A stretch of 6,722 nt of DNA from Candidatus Gastranaerophilales bacterium (GCA_900769355.1 CAAGGG010000063.1:1-6722), one strand, 5' to 3'; positions 1 through 6,415 are shown, counted from the first letter of the stretch. The notes: generated by a model from the letters alone, not told the origin. Numbers and translations: made by a program.

Positions 1-167
1 ATCTTTGCATTGCTTTTTAAGTCGCTAACATTTCGAGCGGGCTCGATAATTCTATTAGCGAGTTCTTGTTGTTTTGCATTAGCTTTAGCTGTGGCTGTAT
101 TATTTTGTTTCTTAGTTTGAGTCGCTTTTTGTGTCCCATTAGTTTTTGAAATTCCGTCCATTGCCAT
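1..167 (-). CDS. Hypothetical protein, N-terminal 55 residues only (cut by window edge)
   Basis: An open frame runs leftward from an ATG at 167 to the window edge without a stop. The start is supported by a ribosome site AAGGAG at 175-180, seven bases upstream. A second in-frame ATG lies two codons in, at 161. The visible peptide begins MAMDGISKTNGTQKATQTKK and continues with a polar stretch rich in Thr, Gln, Asn, Lys and Ala. It then becomes a more ordered segment containing ELANRIIEPARNVSDL. There is no signal peptide or membrane segment in the visible part. The low-complexity head looks like a flexible tail before a folded domain that lies outside the window. I do not recognise the family. 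It diverges from the XRE-type gene at 275, so the 168-274 interval should carry promoters for both. Confidence 0.7.
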   Translation of the reverse strand, partial: MAMDGISKTNGTQKATQTKKQNNTATAKANAKQQELANRIIEPARNVSDLKSNAK

Positions 168-211
168 TACAATTCTCCTTTACATAGTTAAAGTATTCTA
201 TACACCACGTT

Positions 212-240
212 TAAATGGTATATAAATAACTATAAATGGT
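212..240. promoter_or_regulatory. Possible operator: direct repeat TAAATGGT in the divergent intergenic region
   Basis: TAAATGGT occurs at 212-219 and again at 233-240, a spacing of 21 bases or about two helical turns. The first copy is also the right half of a partial palindrome, ACCA-N8-TGGT (204-219). The repeats sit between the two divergent genes, close upstream of the XRE-type gene, where an autoregulated repressor of this family would be expected to bind. Similar short repeats arise by chance in AT-rich DNA, so this is only a candidate site. No convincing -35/-10 pair or Shine-Dalgarno sequence precedes the XRE gene. Confidence 0.25.
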
Positions 241-274
241 CGATAGAATTTTGTCAATATGTAATTATATTGTT

Positions 275-502
275 ATGGATAGAGATAAAATTCTTGCAGA
301 GTTTGGGAAAAATTTAAGAGCAGAACGCAACAGAGCCGGATATTCTCAAGACGGGCTTGCTGACGCAATTGGAATATGTGCAGGCAAACATATTGGTACA
401 ATTGAGCGTGGCGAAACAAATCCGACACTTACGACAGTAATTGCAATTATGAAGGTGCTCAATGTCGATTTTGATAAGTTGTTTGATATGAATAAGGATT
501 AG
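275..502 (+). CDS. Small XRE-family helix-turn-helix DNA-binding protein
   Basis: This 75-residue protein is essentially a single HTH_3/Cro-C1 domain. A leading helix (about residues 8-20, FGKNLRAERNRAG) is followed by SQDGLADAIG (24-33) and the recognition region GKHIGTIERG (37-46). The family signature IERGETNPTL then leads into helices ending in VLNVDFDKLF. The domain spans nearly the whole protein, so no sensor or protease domain is present, as in stand-alone repressors and restriction-modification controller proteins. I prefer the ATG at 275 to the in-frame ATG at 236. The extra 13 residues (MVDRILSICNYIV) are not part of the fold, and neither start has a clear ribosome site. It may regulate itself or the divergent gene at 1-167 through the repeats at 212-240. 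The target is inferred; the fold is clear. No restriction-modification genes are in the window. Confidence 0.88.
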   Translation: MDRDKILAEFGKNLRAERNRAGYSQDGLADAIGICAGKHIGTIERGETNPTLTTVIAIMKVLNVDFDKLFDMNKD

Positions 503-508
503 ATAGTG

Positions 509-587
509 GTAGGGCGGGGTACCCACCCCGCCGACATGAATTGTGATTTTAATTTTATATGATGGCGGGATAGGTATCCCACCCTAC
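509..587. repeat. Head-to-head pair of REP-like GTAGGG palindromes (BIME-like)
   Basis: A 24-base unit at 509-532 reads GTAGGG followed by a GC-rich hairpin. The hairpin has an 8-bp stem, GGCGGGGT (513-520) with ACCCCGCC (525-532), around a 4-base loop. The reverse complement of 564-587 matches this unit at 20 of 24 positions, starting with the same GTAGGG and ending CCCGCC. The second copy has its own stem, GGGATA-gg-TATCCC. Two diverged copies in opposite orientation, 31 bases apart, form the arrangement of bacterial interspersed mosaic elements. GTAGGG-headed palindromes are typical of REP sequences mobilised by Y1 (RAYT) transposases, but no such transposase is in the window. The pair begins seven bases after the XRE stop codon and could stabilise or end that transcript. 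Confidence 0.75.
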
Positions 588-603
588 TAGCTAGGCGTCA
601 TTC

Positions 604-633
604 TTGTATGTGTCAAGTAATTCGTTGACAAAA
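604..633 (+). repeat. Left terminal inverted repeat, 30 bp
   Basis: It starts TTGTATGTGTCAAG and ends TTGACAAAA, and is identical to the reverse complement of 814-843. Identity stops sharply at base 634. It contains TGTCAA (611-616) and TTGACA (625-630) facing each other across eight bases, which could be a transposase binding site. The TTGACA also matches a -35 box, but no well-spaced -10 follows. Confidence 0.85.
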
Positions 634-813
634 TAAACTATTTCGTAATATTGTTTACCCATCTAAATCTTCCCTGACAAGGGAAGACTTAAGTTTTGTA
701 TAAATTAAAATTCATAAATAGCTGCTATACAGGATTATAAACAGAGATAGTTGCAAGGTAAGGCTTCTCTCCCTCAATTAGGGAGAGAAAGAGAGTGGGT
801 AGTTGATTAAAAT

Positions 814-843
814 TTTTGTCAACGAATTACTTGACACATACAA
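814..843 (-). repeat. Right terminal inverted repeat, 30 bp
   Basis: This is the exact reverse complement of 604-633, with TGTCAA at 817-822 and TTGACA at 831-836. The perfect identity of both ends, compared with the diverged interior, suggests either recent insertion or selection on the ends. Confidence 0.85.
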
Positions 844-864
844 TTTCTCGCCGAGGGGCAAACC

Positions 865-901
865 AAAAGAACCTTCATTGAAATTTTGAAGGTTCTTTTT
901 T
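865..901. terminator. Intrinsic terminator, probably bidirectional
   Basis: AAAAGAACCTTCA (865-877) pairs perfectly with TGAAGGTTCTTTT (887-899), giving a 13-bp stem around a 9-base loop. On the plus strand the stem runs into six Ts (896-901), good for ending transcripts from the XRE side. On the minus strand the stem ends in four Ts, and the hairpin lies 37 bases past the stop of the small gene at 938-1108. It can therefore separate the two converging genes. Between the XRE gene and this hairpin lie the REP pair and the putative MITE. Confidence 0.8.
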
Positions 902-937
902 ATAAATTTTTGACACAAGAAAAGAGAGGAAATAAAT

Positions 938-1108
938 TTATTTTTTGCCTTTAAAAACTGAAATGTCAGACAAGTCTTTCAAGGCAAAATTCGTGTTTAC
1001 ATCAAACACTCCGCCATTTGGTTGTGGCTCAGGTTTGTGTAAATTTTTCCAGTAATTTGCGTCCAATTGTGGACGTCCGTTAGGTATGTCAGAATTAAAA
1101 TCAACCAT
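938..1108 (-). CDS. Small hypothetical protein, 56 residues
   Basis: The ATG at 1108 is chosen because AAAGGA (1117-1122) lies eight bases upstream. A longer in-frame start at 1141 would add 11 residues and bury that ribosome site. The peptide starts MVDFNSDIPNGRPQLDANYW and ends FKGKK. The middle is rich in Pro and Asn (HKPEPQPNGG), and the tail is charged with a likely short helix (FALKDLSDI). It has no membrane segment, no signal peptide and no cysteine pairs. I do not recognise the family. It lies 79 bases downstream of the GH57 stop on the same strand with no clear terminator between, so co-transcription is possible. A terminator follows at 865-901. The clear ribosome site, non-random composition and terminator make it more likely a real gene than a chance frame. 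Confidence 0.6.
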   Translation of the reverse strand: MVDFNSDIPNGRPQLDANYWKNLHKPEPQPNGGVFDVNTNFALKDLSDISVFKGKK

Positions 1109-1187
1109 ATATAATTTCCTTTGTATCTCTCTTAACGTCAAACATAAAAAAAACTTTAACTTTTTTATATGTTTTATTAAGAATTTG

Positions 1188-3407
1188 TTACATTCTAGTT
1201 ATCGTAAGCAACATTTCGTTCGGAACAAAATAATCTTTCACTCCGTAATTCGCGTTTACAAAAAGGAATTCCAGCGTATCGCCGACATTGATTTCCAAAT
1301 CATCAAACGGAATACTAACATCTACAACGTCACCATAGACGGCTTTTATGTTCTTAGGCGAAGCAATTACCCACAGGTTATTCGGGATTGCTTTCACAAG
1401 TCGAACAAGGTTAATTTCACCATCATAAATTGAAATTTGTAATTCTTGGTGAAACTTTTCTTTTGAAATCGGAAGGATATTTTCCTGTTTTTGCACAATT
1501 CTAATCGGCGAAAGTGACTGTTTTCTGTCCTGATTTCGCATATAAATATACATCTGATTTACTTGTTTAAGCGCACTGTGGGATTCTTTGGCAAATTCGT
1601 TTATGTAAAATCTTAAATACAAATTGTCTTTGTCGTAGCCAAAACAAATTCTGTCGTAAAACTTGTTTTCTTTAAGCACAGGCCCGTCAGGAATTTTGAT
1701 ACTGCCCGCATTTAGCCATAAGTCGTCATCTTTGCCATCAATGTTTGGTGTAAATTCTCCTTTCGGATATCTTGACGGTTTTGAAATCGCGGATAACAGA
1801 GGTGTGTCAAGGTATTCAGGCGGTTCAATTCCTAAGAATTTATAAACGTTTTTCAAATGTTCTCTATAAATAAAGTCAAAAATGTTGTCGCGCCCTGAAT
1901 CGTTCGGCTCTCCATACCACCAAAACCAGTCACTACCTTCACAAATGTATAGTTCTCGTCTTGCAGCATCTAGGTTTGGATTAGTCGGATTTTCTTCCGT
2001 AAACCTTTGAAAATCGTCGTGAACTTGTTTCAAGTATGACCAAGCGAGGTTTTTAATCGGCTCGTCAATCCAGAGTTTAAAGTTTCGATTTACCCAAGAG
2101 CCGGAACTCAATTTTGTCAATGGTTTTGGAGTGTCTTTTTCCAAATAATCACTTATTAAAACAGTTTCCAAAGTAGGATCATTTTCGATTAATGAATATA
2201 TTTTAGTCAAAAATTCGTCGCCGTCTTGAGCGTAATTTTCCCAGCAATTTTCGCCGTCCATTGCAATTGTCAACAAATGGCAATCGTCAGGAGAGGACAA
2301 AAGTTTGTCTTGCGCAACTTTAATTCTGTCGTACAAGTCGTTTGCAGAACCCTCAGCTGAATGGTTTTGGTACTCAAACCCTATGAGATTAGGCAACATT
2401 GCGTCTCTAAAAATAATGTCAACGCCCTCATAATTATAAGATTTCATTAAGTGGTAAGGGTCTTCTAAGTAGCCCCTGAAATCACGCACAAACTCGAAAT
2501 TTATTGAGTTTGACAAAACTCCTTCATCAGAAATCGTCCATTTTACCCCCAAATCTTTAAGCATTTCTGCAACCCGAGGGCTTATACACTGCTCAGATGG
2601 CCAAATCCCTTTTGGACGAACGCCAAGCAACTCTTCAATCCTATCTAGTGCATATTTTGTTTGAGCTTTTGCATCTTCCTTCATGTTTAAATTTGTCGGG
2701 AAATCTTTATATTGTGCTTTTTTAATCTCTGTTTCATCAAGTAAAATAGGCAAAATCGGGTGATAATAAGGACTTGTCGTTACTTCGATTTTCCCTTTTT
2801 TAATATATTTTTTGTAAGTCGGAATAATTTGTCTTATAATTTCCCGTTGGAGTTCAATTATTTTAATCCTATCTTCAAGCGAATAGTTTTTCCCTTTTTT
2901 GATGAGTTTTTTAAGCTCAGGATATTTGTTCAGATAAATAGGATCAAACCAAACAAGGTTGAAAAGTGCCATCAAGTCAGAATATTCCTGTTCCGTAAAA
3001 ATCCCTATATCATCATAAGCATTCTGCTGAGCCTTTTGGTAAAGTCTGTTGTATTCGCTGTGTGGCAAAATCATTGAATGGTAGTTTGCATCAAAAAAAT
3101 TATTTATAATAAATTCTTTGTCATCATTGCTTAAATCTTTTACATCTGTAATGGTGAGTCTTGAATGTATATCGTGCATTCCGTTTTCGCCGTAATCAAT
3201 TAACTCGTCCAACAAAACCGGAACAAGGTTGAAATTCAACTTAATATTTTTGAATTTGTCCAAAATCACCAACATATCAAGATAATCTTTTACTGCGTGA
3301 AGTCTTGTCCAAGGCATCAGATAGTCGCCCGTTGGCGTCAATTGATAAACCGGTTGATGCATGTGCCAATAGAATGCTATAGATAATTTTTTTGTCTGTG
3401 CTACCAT
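1188..3407 (-). CDS. Glycoside hydrolase family 57 protein (alpha-amylase/glucanotransferase-like) with C-terminal beta domain
   Basis: This 739-residue protein has no signal peptide, so it is predicted to act in the cytosol on alpha-1,4-glucans such as glycogen or maltodextrin. GH57 landmarks appear in order: HMHQP at 15-19, GKIEVTTSPYYHP around 205-217, GIWPSEQCISP at 267-277, and LLTIAMDGENCWENY around 378-392. By family precedent, E272 in WPSEQ is the likely nucleophile and D384 in AMDGEN the likely acid/base. The (beta/alpha)7 barrel and helical part run to about residue 530. The remainder (NIDGKDDDLWLNAG near 555-567, then FGYDKDNLYLRFYIN) looks like the DOMON/glucodextranase-type beta domain common in long GH57 proteins. 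The length matches this long subgroup. Whether it hydrolyses, transfers or branches glucan cannot be told from sequence. It diverges from the histidine kinase. An extended -10 promoter lies at 3461-3469, and the Shine-Dalgarno is weak (AAAGA). Confidence 0.93.
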   Translation of the reverse strand: MVAQTKKLSIAFYWHMHQPVYQLTPTGDYLMPWTRLHAVKDYLDMLVILDKFKNIKLNFNLVPVLLDELIDYGENGMHDIHSRLTITDVKDLSNDDKEFIINNFFDANYHSMILPHSEYNRLYQKAQQNAYDDIGIFTEQEYSDLMALFNLVWFDPIYLNKYPELKKLIKKGKNYSLEDRIKIIELQREIIRQIIPTYKKYIKKGKIEVTTSPYYHPILPILLDETEIKKAQYKDFPTNLNMKEDAKAQTKYALDRIEELLGVRPKGIWPSEQCISPRVAEMLKDLGVKWTISDEGVLSNSINFEFVRDFRGYLEDPYHLMKSYNYEGVDIIFRDAMLPNLIGFEYQNHSAEGSANDLYDRIKVAQDKLLSSPDDCHLLTIAMDGENCWENYAQDGDEFLTKIYSLIENDPTLETVLISDYLEKDTPKPLTKLSSGSWVNRNFKLWIDEPIKNLAWSYLKQVHDDFQRFTEENPTNPNLDAARRELYICEGSDWFWWYGEPNDSGRDNIFDFIYREHLKNVYKFLGIEPPEYLDTPLLSAISKPSRYPKGEFTPNIDGKDDDLWLNAGSIKIPDGPVLKENKFYDRICFGYDKDNLYLRFYINEFAKESHSALKQVNQMYIYMRNQDRKQSLSPIRIVQKQENILPISKEKFHQELQISIYDGEINLVRLVKAIPNNLWVIASPKNIKAVYGDVVDVSIPFDDLEINVGDTLEFLFVNANYGVKDYFVPNEMLLTITRM

Positions 3408-3460
3408 AAAATCTTTTTCTTTATTCTTAGTCTAAAACTTTTCCATTACTCTCTAAAAGT

Positions 3461-3469
3461 ATTATATCA
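3461..3469 (-). promoter_or_regulatory. Extended -10 promoter for the GH57 gene
   Basis: Read on the minus strand, this is TGATATAAT, a perfect TATAAT preceded by the TGn of extended -10 promoters. The expected transcription start near 3454 gives a leader of about 47 bases before the ATG at 3407. The -35 region at 17-bp spacing is poor (TATATT), which is tolerated with an extended -10. AT-richness raises the chance of a coincidental match. Confidence 0.5.
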
Positions 3470-3526
3470 TCACAATAATAAAAAATATAGTAGTTTACAA
3501 ACATTATGTGCCAAGAAATTTACAAA

Positions 3527-3555
3527 TTGCCCCGATTGTCACAATAAAATATAAT
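3527..3555 (+). promoter_or_regulatory. Sigma-70-type promoter for the histidine kinase, possibly leaderless
   Basis: TTGCCC (3527-3532) and a perfect TATAAT (3550-3555) are separated by exactly 17 bases. A start seven bases after the -10 falls at about 3562, which is the A of the kinase ATG. There is no Shine-Dalgarno sequence before that ATG. Together these suggest a leaderless or nearly leaderless message. Confidence 0.55.
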
Positions 3556-3561
3556 ATATGT

Positions 3562-5220
3562 ATGAAGAAGTTTGATTTTTTTAGACAATTCAGAGATGCC
3601 GTTTTGGTGCTTAATAAAAAACACGAAGTCGTGTACAAAAATCACACTTTCAAAAGGTGGTTTAAAGATTTTACGAATATTAAAAAGCTTTCGCATCATT
3701 CAAGTTTTGACATCTGTCCGCTGAATTCTGAAAACATCGAAATCTATTCTCCTATCTACCATGCAGTGGTGTCGAAAGAGGATTTTTTCGCAAGAATTTC
3801 TTACCAATCTGAACTAAATCGAATTTATTATTATGATCTTCAAGCCATAAAAAAAGGTGGCTACACCATAATATTTTTCACAGATGTAAGTGCACAAAAT
3901 CGTCTGAGTGATGTTTATGACGAAAACGAAAAATTAAAAGCAAAAATCAACGAACTTCTTGAAGAAAACGAAGATTTACAAAAAATCAAACAAAAAGCAC
4001 AAAGCCAAGCTATCCGAATTGCCCTCATAAACAAGGTTTCCAATAATATAAGAGAAAGCATTGACATCTCACAAATTCTTCAATCAGCACTTAAAGAACT
4101 TGCAATTATGTTTGGGGCTTACAAGGCGTATTATGCCAAAGCGATCGGGCGTCAGTTTGAGATAGACGAAGTTTATGGAGAAAAGAAATCTAAGAAAAAA
4201 GTCTTGATAAACTTTGATGACAAAACGGCGGAAACTATTGGTAGAAAAGAGATTGCGATAACTAATTCTTTGATAGAATATGTGGGTGCAAAACCGTTTA
4301 AAGAACCGGTACTGAGAATTATAATTCCGGTTCACCACATGCAAAACCTAATGGGCGTCATAGTTTTGTTGAGTTACCAAAAACGAGAACTCAACGAAGA
4401 AATTGAGATTTTGGACGCAATTTCTTCTCAATTGTCCAACGCAATTACTCGTGCAGAACTTTATCAAAAGAATATTCAAACCGTAAAAGAACTCAAAAGC
4501 GCGATGAAAGAGTTGAAAGAAACACAAATTCAACTTATTAATTCTGAAAAAATGGCGTCTCTCGGTCAACTTGTAGCAGGTGTTGCACACGAAATTAACA
4601 CTCCTGTTGCTTCAATAAAATCAAATAACGGAATAGTTGCAAAACTGCTCGGCTCAATAGAAGACGCCGACTTGAAAGAGATGTTGACCGACATAAATGA
4701 GATTGACAAAGAGGCGGTAAATCGAATTAGCAACATCGTGACTTCGCTCAAAAAATTTGTACGTTTGGACGAGGCAGAACTTCAAGAGGCGGATATTAAT
4801 AAAGAGCTGGATTTAACATTAGAACTTATTCGCCACGAAACAAAAAACCGAATTAATGTTGTAAAGAATTACGGCAAAATTCCGACTATCAAATGTTTTC
4901 CAAACATGCTCAATCAGGTGTTTACAAACATTTTAGTTAATGCATGCCAAGCGATTGACGGGCAAGGAACGATTACAATTACGACAGAATATAAGAATAA
5001 AAAACTTGTTGTAAAGATTAAAGATACCGGTAAAGGAATTCCGCAAAATCAGCTCAGCAAGATATTTTCCGCTGGTTTTACGACGAAAGGAATTGGGGTT
5101 GGAACAGGGCTCGGACTTGCTATTTGTTCAAAGATTATTGAAAAACATAAAGGGGAAATTACTGTAACCAGTGAGGTTGGTAAAGGTAGCGAGTTTACTA
5201 TTACTATCTACGGGGAGTAG
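3562..5220 (+). CDS. Cytosolic PAS-GAF sensor histidine kinase
   Basis: This 552-residue kinase autophosphorylates on histidine and should pass phosphate to a response regulator. Residues 1-110 resemble a PAS-like sensor (AVLVLNKKHEVVYKN near 13-27). A charged coiled coil spans about 115-150. A GAF-like domain covers about 155-300, with a linker helix to 330. The H-box is GQLVAGVAHEINTPVASI, with H343 as phospho-acceptor. The catalytic domain has an N-box (NQVFTNILVNACQAI, 451-465), G1 DTGKGI (488-493), F-box KIFSAGFTTK (500-509) and G2 GTGLGLA (514-520). All key residues are present, so it should be active. No membrane segments and no receiver domain are seen, and no response regulator is in the window, so it is an orphan. 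The start at 3562 is chosen over an in-frame GTG at 3508, which would add 18 residues outside the fold and begin upstream of the promoter found at 3527-3555. Confidence 0.94.
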   Translation: MKKFDFFRQFRDAVLVLNKKHEVVYKNHTFKRWFKDFTNIKKLSHHSSFDICPLNSENIEIYSPIYHAVVSKEDFFARISYQSELNRIYYYDLQAIKKGGYTIIFFTDVSAQNRLSDVYDENEKLKAKINELLEENEDLQKIKQKAQSQAIRIALINKVSNNIRESIDISQILQSALKELAIMFGAYKAYYAKAIGRQFEIDEVYGEKKSKKKVLINFDDKTAETIGRKEIAITNSLIEYVGAKPFKEPVLRIIIPVHHMQNLMGVIVLLSYQKRELNEEIEILDAISSQLSNAITRAELYQKNIQTVKELKSAMKELKETQIQLINSEKMASLGQLVAGVAHEINTPVASIKSNNGIVAKLLGSIEDADLKEMLTDINEIDKEAVNRISNIVTSLKKFVRLDEAELQEADINKELDLTLELIRHETKNRINVVKNYGKIPTIKCFPNMLNQVFTNILVNACQAIDGQGTITITTEYKNKKLVVKIKDTGKGIPQNQLSKIFSAGFTTKGIGVGTGLGLAICSKIIEKHKGEITVTSEVGKGSEFTITIYGE

Positions 5221-5321
5221 TAATTGTGAATTTTTATTACAAAAATTGTCTAGCTATATTTGAAAGACACTAATTATTAAAAAAACAAAAGCGGTTTTGA
5301 GAAAAATTTTTGTGCATGTTT

Positions 5322-5350
5322 AAGACAAAAAATGAAATATGTGTTATATT
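5322..5350 (+). promoter_or_regulatory. Candidate promoter for the HEAT-repeat gene
   Basis: AAGACA (5322-5327, four of six to consensus) and TATATT (5345-5350, five of six) are spaced 17 bases apart. Another TATAAA lies at 5355-5360. Initiation near 5357 would give a long leader of about 173 bases. The match is modest and the region is AT-rich. Confidence 0.35.
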
Positions 5351-5517
5351 GGTAATATAAAGTGTTAGTTTTACCCTTAAACGAAATTTAACTCGCGACT
5401 GCACTTACTAGTAAAAGAAAATAATGTTAATAAAAATTAATATAAGTAGGTAAAAAAGGCAATATTTGATTCGAAAAATTTTTAATAAATGAGTAGGTAG
5501 AATTAAAATGTTGTGTT

Positions 5518-5523
5518 GGAGGA
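5518..5523 (+). promoter_or_regulatory. Strong ribosome binding site for the HEAT-repeat gene
   Basis: GGAGGA sits six bases before the ATG at 5530. It is the strongest Shine-Dalgarno in the window and fixes the start. The two other clear sites are AAGGAG at 175-180 and AAAGGA at 1117-1122 on the minus strand. The GH57, kinase and XRE genes lack a good one. Confidence 0.85.
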
Positions 5524-5529
5524 AACTTA

Positions 5530-6387
5530 ATGACAATTAGTGTGAACAGCAAGAAAAAACAAACAAAAAAATCTTTTGACGAATTATTGGTAGATTTGAA
5601 AACAAGCAATTCAGAAAAAGTTAGATATAATGCCGCTCGTGTTCTTGGAGAAATGGGCGATTCAAAAGCAGTTGAACCATTAATTGACGTATTAAAACAT
5701 GATAAAAACGGATCAGTAAGATTGTATGCCGCTCGTGCTTTGGGTGAACTTGGCGATTCAAAAGCAACAGTACACTTGATTGAATCTCTTCGTGAAGACA
5801 GAAACGTTGACGTAAGAGTTCGTGCAGCTCGTGCTTTAGGTCGCTTGGGTGGCGAAATCGTTGTTGAACCTCTTGTTGAAGCTTTGAACGATGAAAACCC
5901 GCAAGTTTGTATTACAGCAACAGATGCTTTGATTGAAATCGGTGATGTTGCGACAGATGCTTTGATTGATTCATTGGATCACGAAAAAGTAAACGTAAGA
6001 TGTGACGCAACTCGTGCTTTGGGTGAAATCGGTAATAAAAAAGCAGTTGATAAAGTTATCAATATGTTGTATGACGAATGGGTAAACGTTAGAATTTATG
6101 CTGTAACATCATTGGGCAAATTGAACGATACAAAAGCAGTTCCTGCATTGATTGATGTTATGAAAAATCGCAGTGAAAACGAACTTGTTAGAGCAGGTGC
6201 AGCAGCAGCATTGGGTGTTCTTAGAGATCAAAGAGCATTGTTGCCGTTGAGAGAATTGATTATGGAAGCTGAAGAACTTGGTGAACTTGAAGATACAGCT
6301 TTGAAATCATTCAAAAAAATTATGGCTGCAAATTGGCAATCAATCCCTGGTGCAACAGCTCAAAAGAAACCAGCTGCAACATTTTAG
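5530..6387 (+). CDS. HEAT-repeat (PBS-lyase/EZ type) protein, seven repeats
   Basis: This 285-residue protein has a Lys-rich head (residues 7-14) and then seven helical repeats of 30-33 residues. Each is built on VR-xxAARALGELGD-xxAVxPLIxxL, with the conserved Val at 31, 63, 95, 126, 156, 187 and 220. A helix near 240-268 and a Pro/Ala/Lys tail follow. Such solenoids bind proteins, and relatives include CpcE/CpcF bilin lyase subunits. No lyase role can be assigned, because no phycobiliprotein gene is present and HEAT repeats are generic scaffolds. There is no signal peptide or membrane helix. GGCGATTCAAAAGCA recurs exactly at 5656-5670 and 5752-5766, one 32-codon repeat apart, a sign of recent repeat duplication or conversion. 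Arg codons are only CGT, AGA and a few CGC, whereas the neighbouring kinase also uses CGA. With the strong ribosome site and terminator this suggests good expression. It appears monocistronic. Confidence 0.92.
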   Translation: MTISVNSKKKQTKKSFDELLVDLKTSNSEKVRYNAARVLGEMGDSKAVEPLIDVLKHDKNGSVRLYAARALGELGDSKATVHLIESLREDRNVDVRVRAARALGRLGGEIVVEPLVEALNDENPQVCITATDALIEIGDVATDALIDSLDHEKVNVRCDATRALGEIGNKKAVDKVINMLYDEWVNVRIYAVTSLGKLNDTKAVPALIDVMKNRSENELVRAGAAAALGVLRDQRALLPLRELIMEAEELGELEDTALKSFKKIMAANWQSIPGATAQKKPAATF

Positions 6388-6415
6388 TTGTATGAGATAA
6401 CAAAAAGGATTAACG

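Larger units (their letters stand above)
604..843. mobile_element. Putative 240-bp MITE (non-coding element with 30-bp perfect terminal inverted repeats)
   Basis: The segment is bounded by two exactly inverted 30-base copies at 604-633 and 814-843. The 180-base interior has no open frame of useful length. It contains two hairpins placed roughly symmetrically. One has an 8-bp stem, TCTTCCCT (668-675) with AGGGAAGA (680-687). The other has a 10-bp stem, TTCTCTCCCT (765-774) with AGGGAGAGAA (780-789). Weak inverted similarity extends inward from the ends (TACCCATC... against TACCCACT... on the other strand). Each terminal repeat also holds an internal inverted repeat, TGTCAA-N8-TTGACA. A small, non-coding, palindromic element with long perfect ends fits a MITE driven by a transposase encoded elsewhere. 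No target-site duplication is visible. The alternative is a large cruciform-forming intergenic palindrome that is not mobile. Confidence 0.6.
5221..5529. other. AT-rich intergenic leader region between kinase and HEAT gene
   Basis: These 309 bases hold no gene. After the kinase stop there is only an AT-only hairpin (AATTTTT 5229-5235 with AAAAATT 5241-5247), so kinase termination is not obvious and read-through is possible. A candidate promoter lies at 5322-5350. From there about 170 bases precede the HEAT start. This leader has the short direct repeat AGTAGGTA at 5445-5452 and 5492-5499, but I see no recognisable riboswitch or strong fold by eye. Confidence 0.5.

Noticed and set aside
314..526. 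Minus-strand open frame opposite the XRE gene
   Set aside because: It is antisense to a clear HTH gene, its Cys/Asn-rich peptide has no domain, and its 5' end lies in the REP hairpin.
625..653. Outward or inward promoter from TTGACA in the terminal inverted repeat
   Set aside because: The -35 match is perfect, but the nearest -10-like word (TAATAT, 646-651) is only 15 bases away, and the other orientations and copies lack a -10.
1109..1187. Terminator between the GH57 gene and the small downstream gene
   Set aside because: Only runs of A and T are present. No stable GC-containing stem precedes a T run on the minus strand.
1086..1433. Plus-strand open frame opposite the small gene and the GH57 3' end
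   Set aside because: It overlaps two better-supported genes on the other strand, and its composition is that of an antisense shadow.
1663..3077. Plus-strand open frames within the GH57 gene (1663-1845 and 2760-3077)
   Set aside because: The GH57 motifs on the opposite strand account fully for this DNA. These frames have no ribosome sites or domains.
4084..4751. Three minus-strand open frames within the histidine kinase gene
   Set aside because: They are antisense to the GAF and H-box regions, which carry intact family motifs.
5427..5609. Minus-strand open frame across the HEAT gene start
   Set aside because: It is antisense to the strong ribosome site and the start of the HEAT gene. The Phe/Leu-rich peptide reflects AT-rich DNA.
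5656..5766. CRISPR-like or tandem DNA repeat
   Set aside because: The exact 15-base repeat at 96-base spacing is one HEAT unit within a coding frame. There is no array of regular repeats and spacers.
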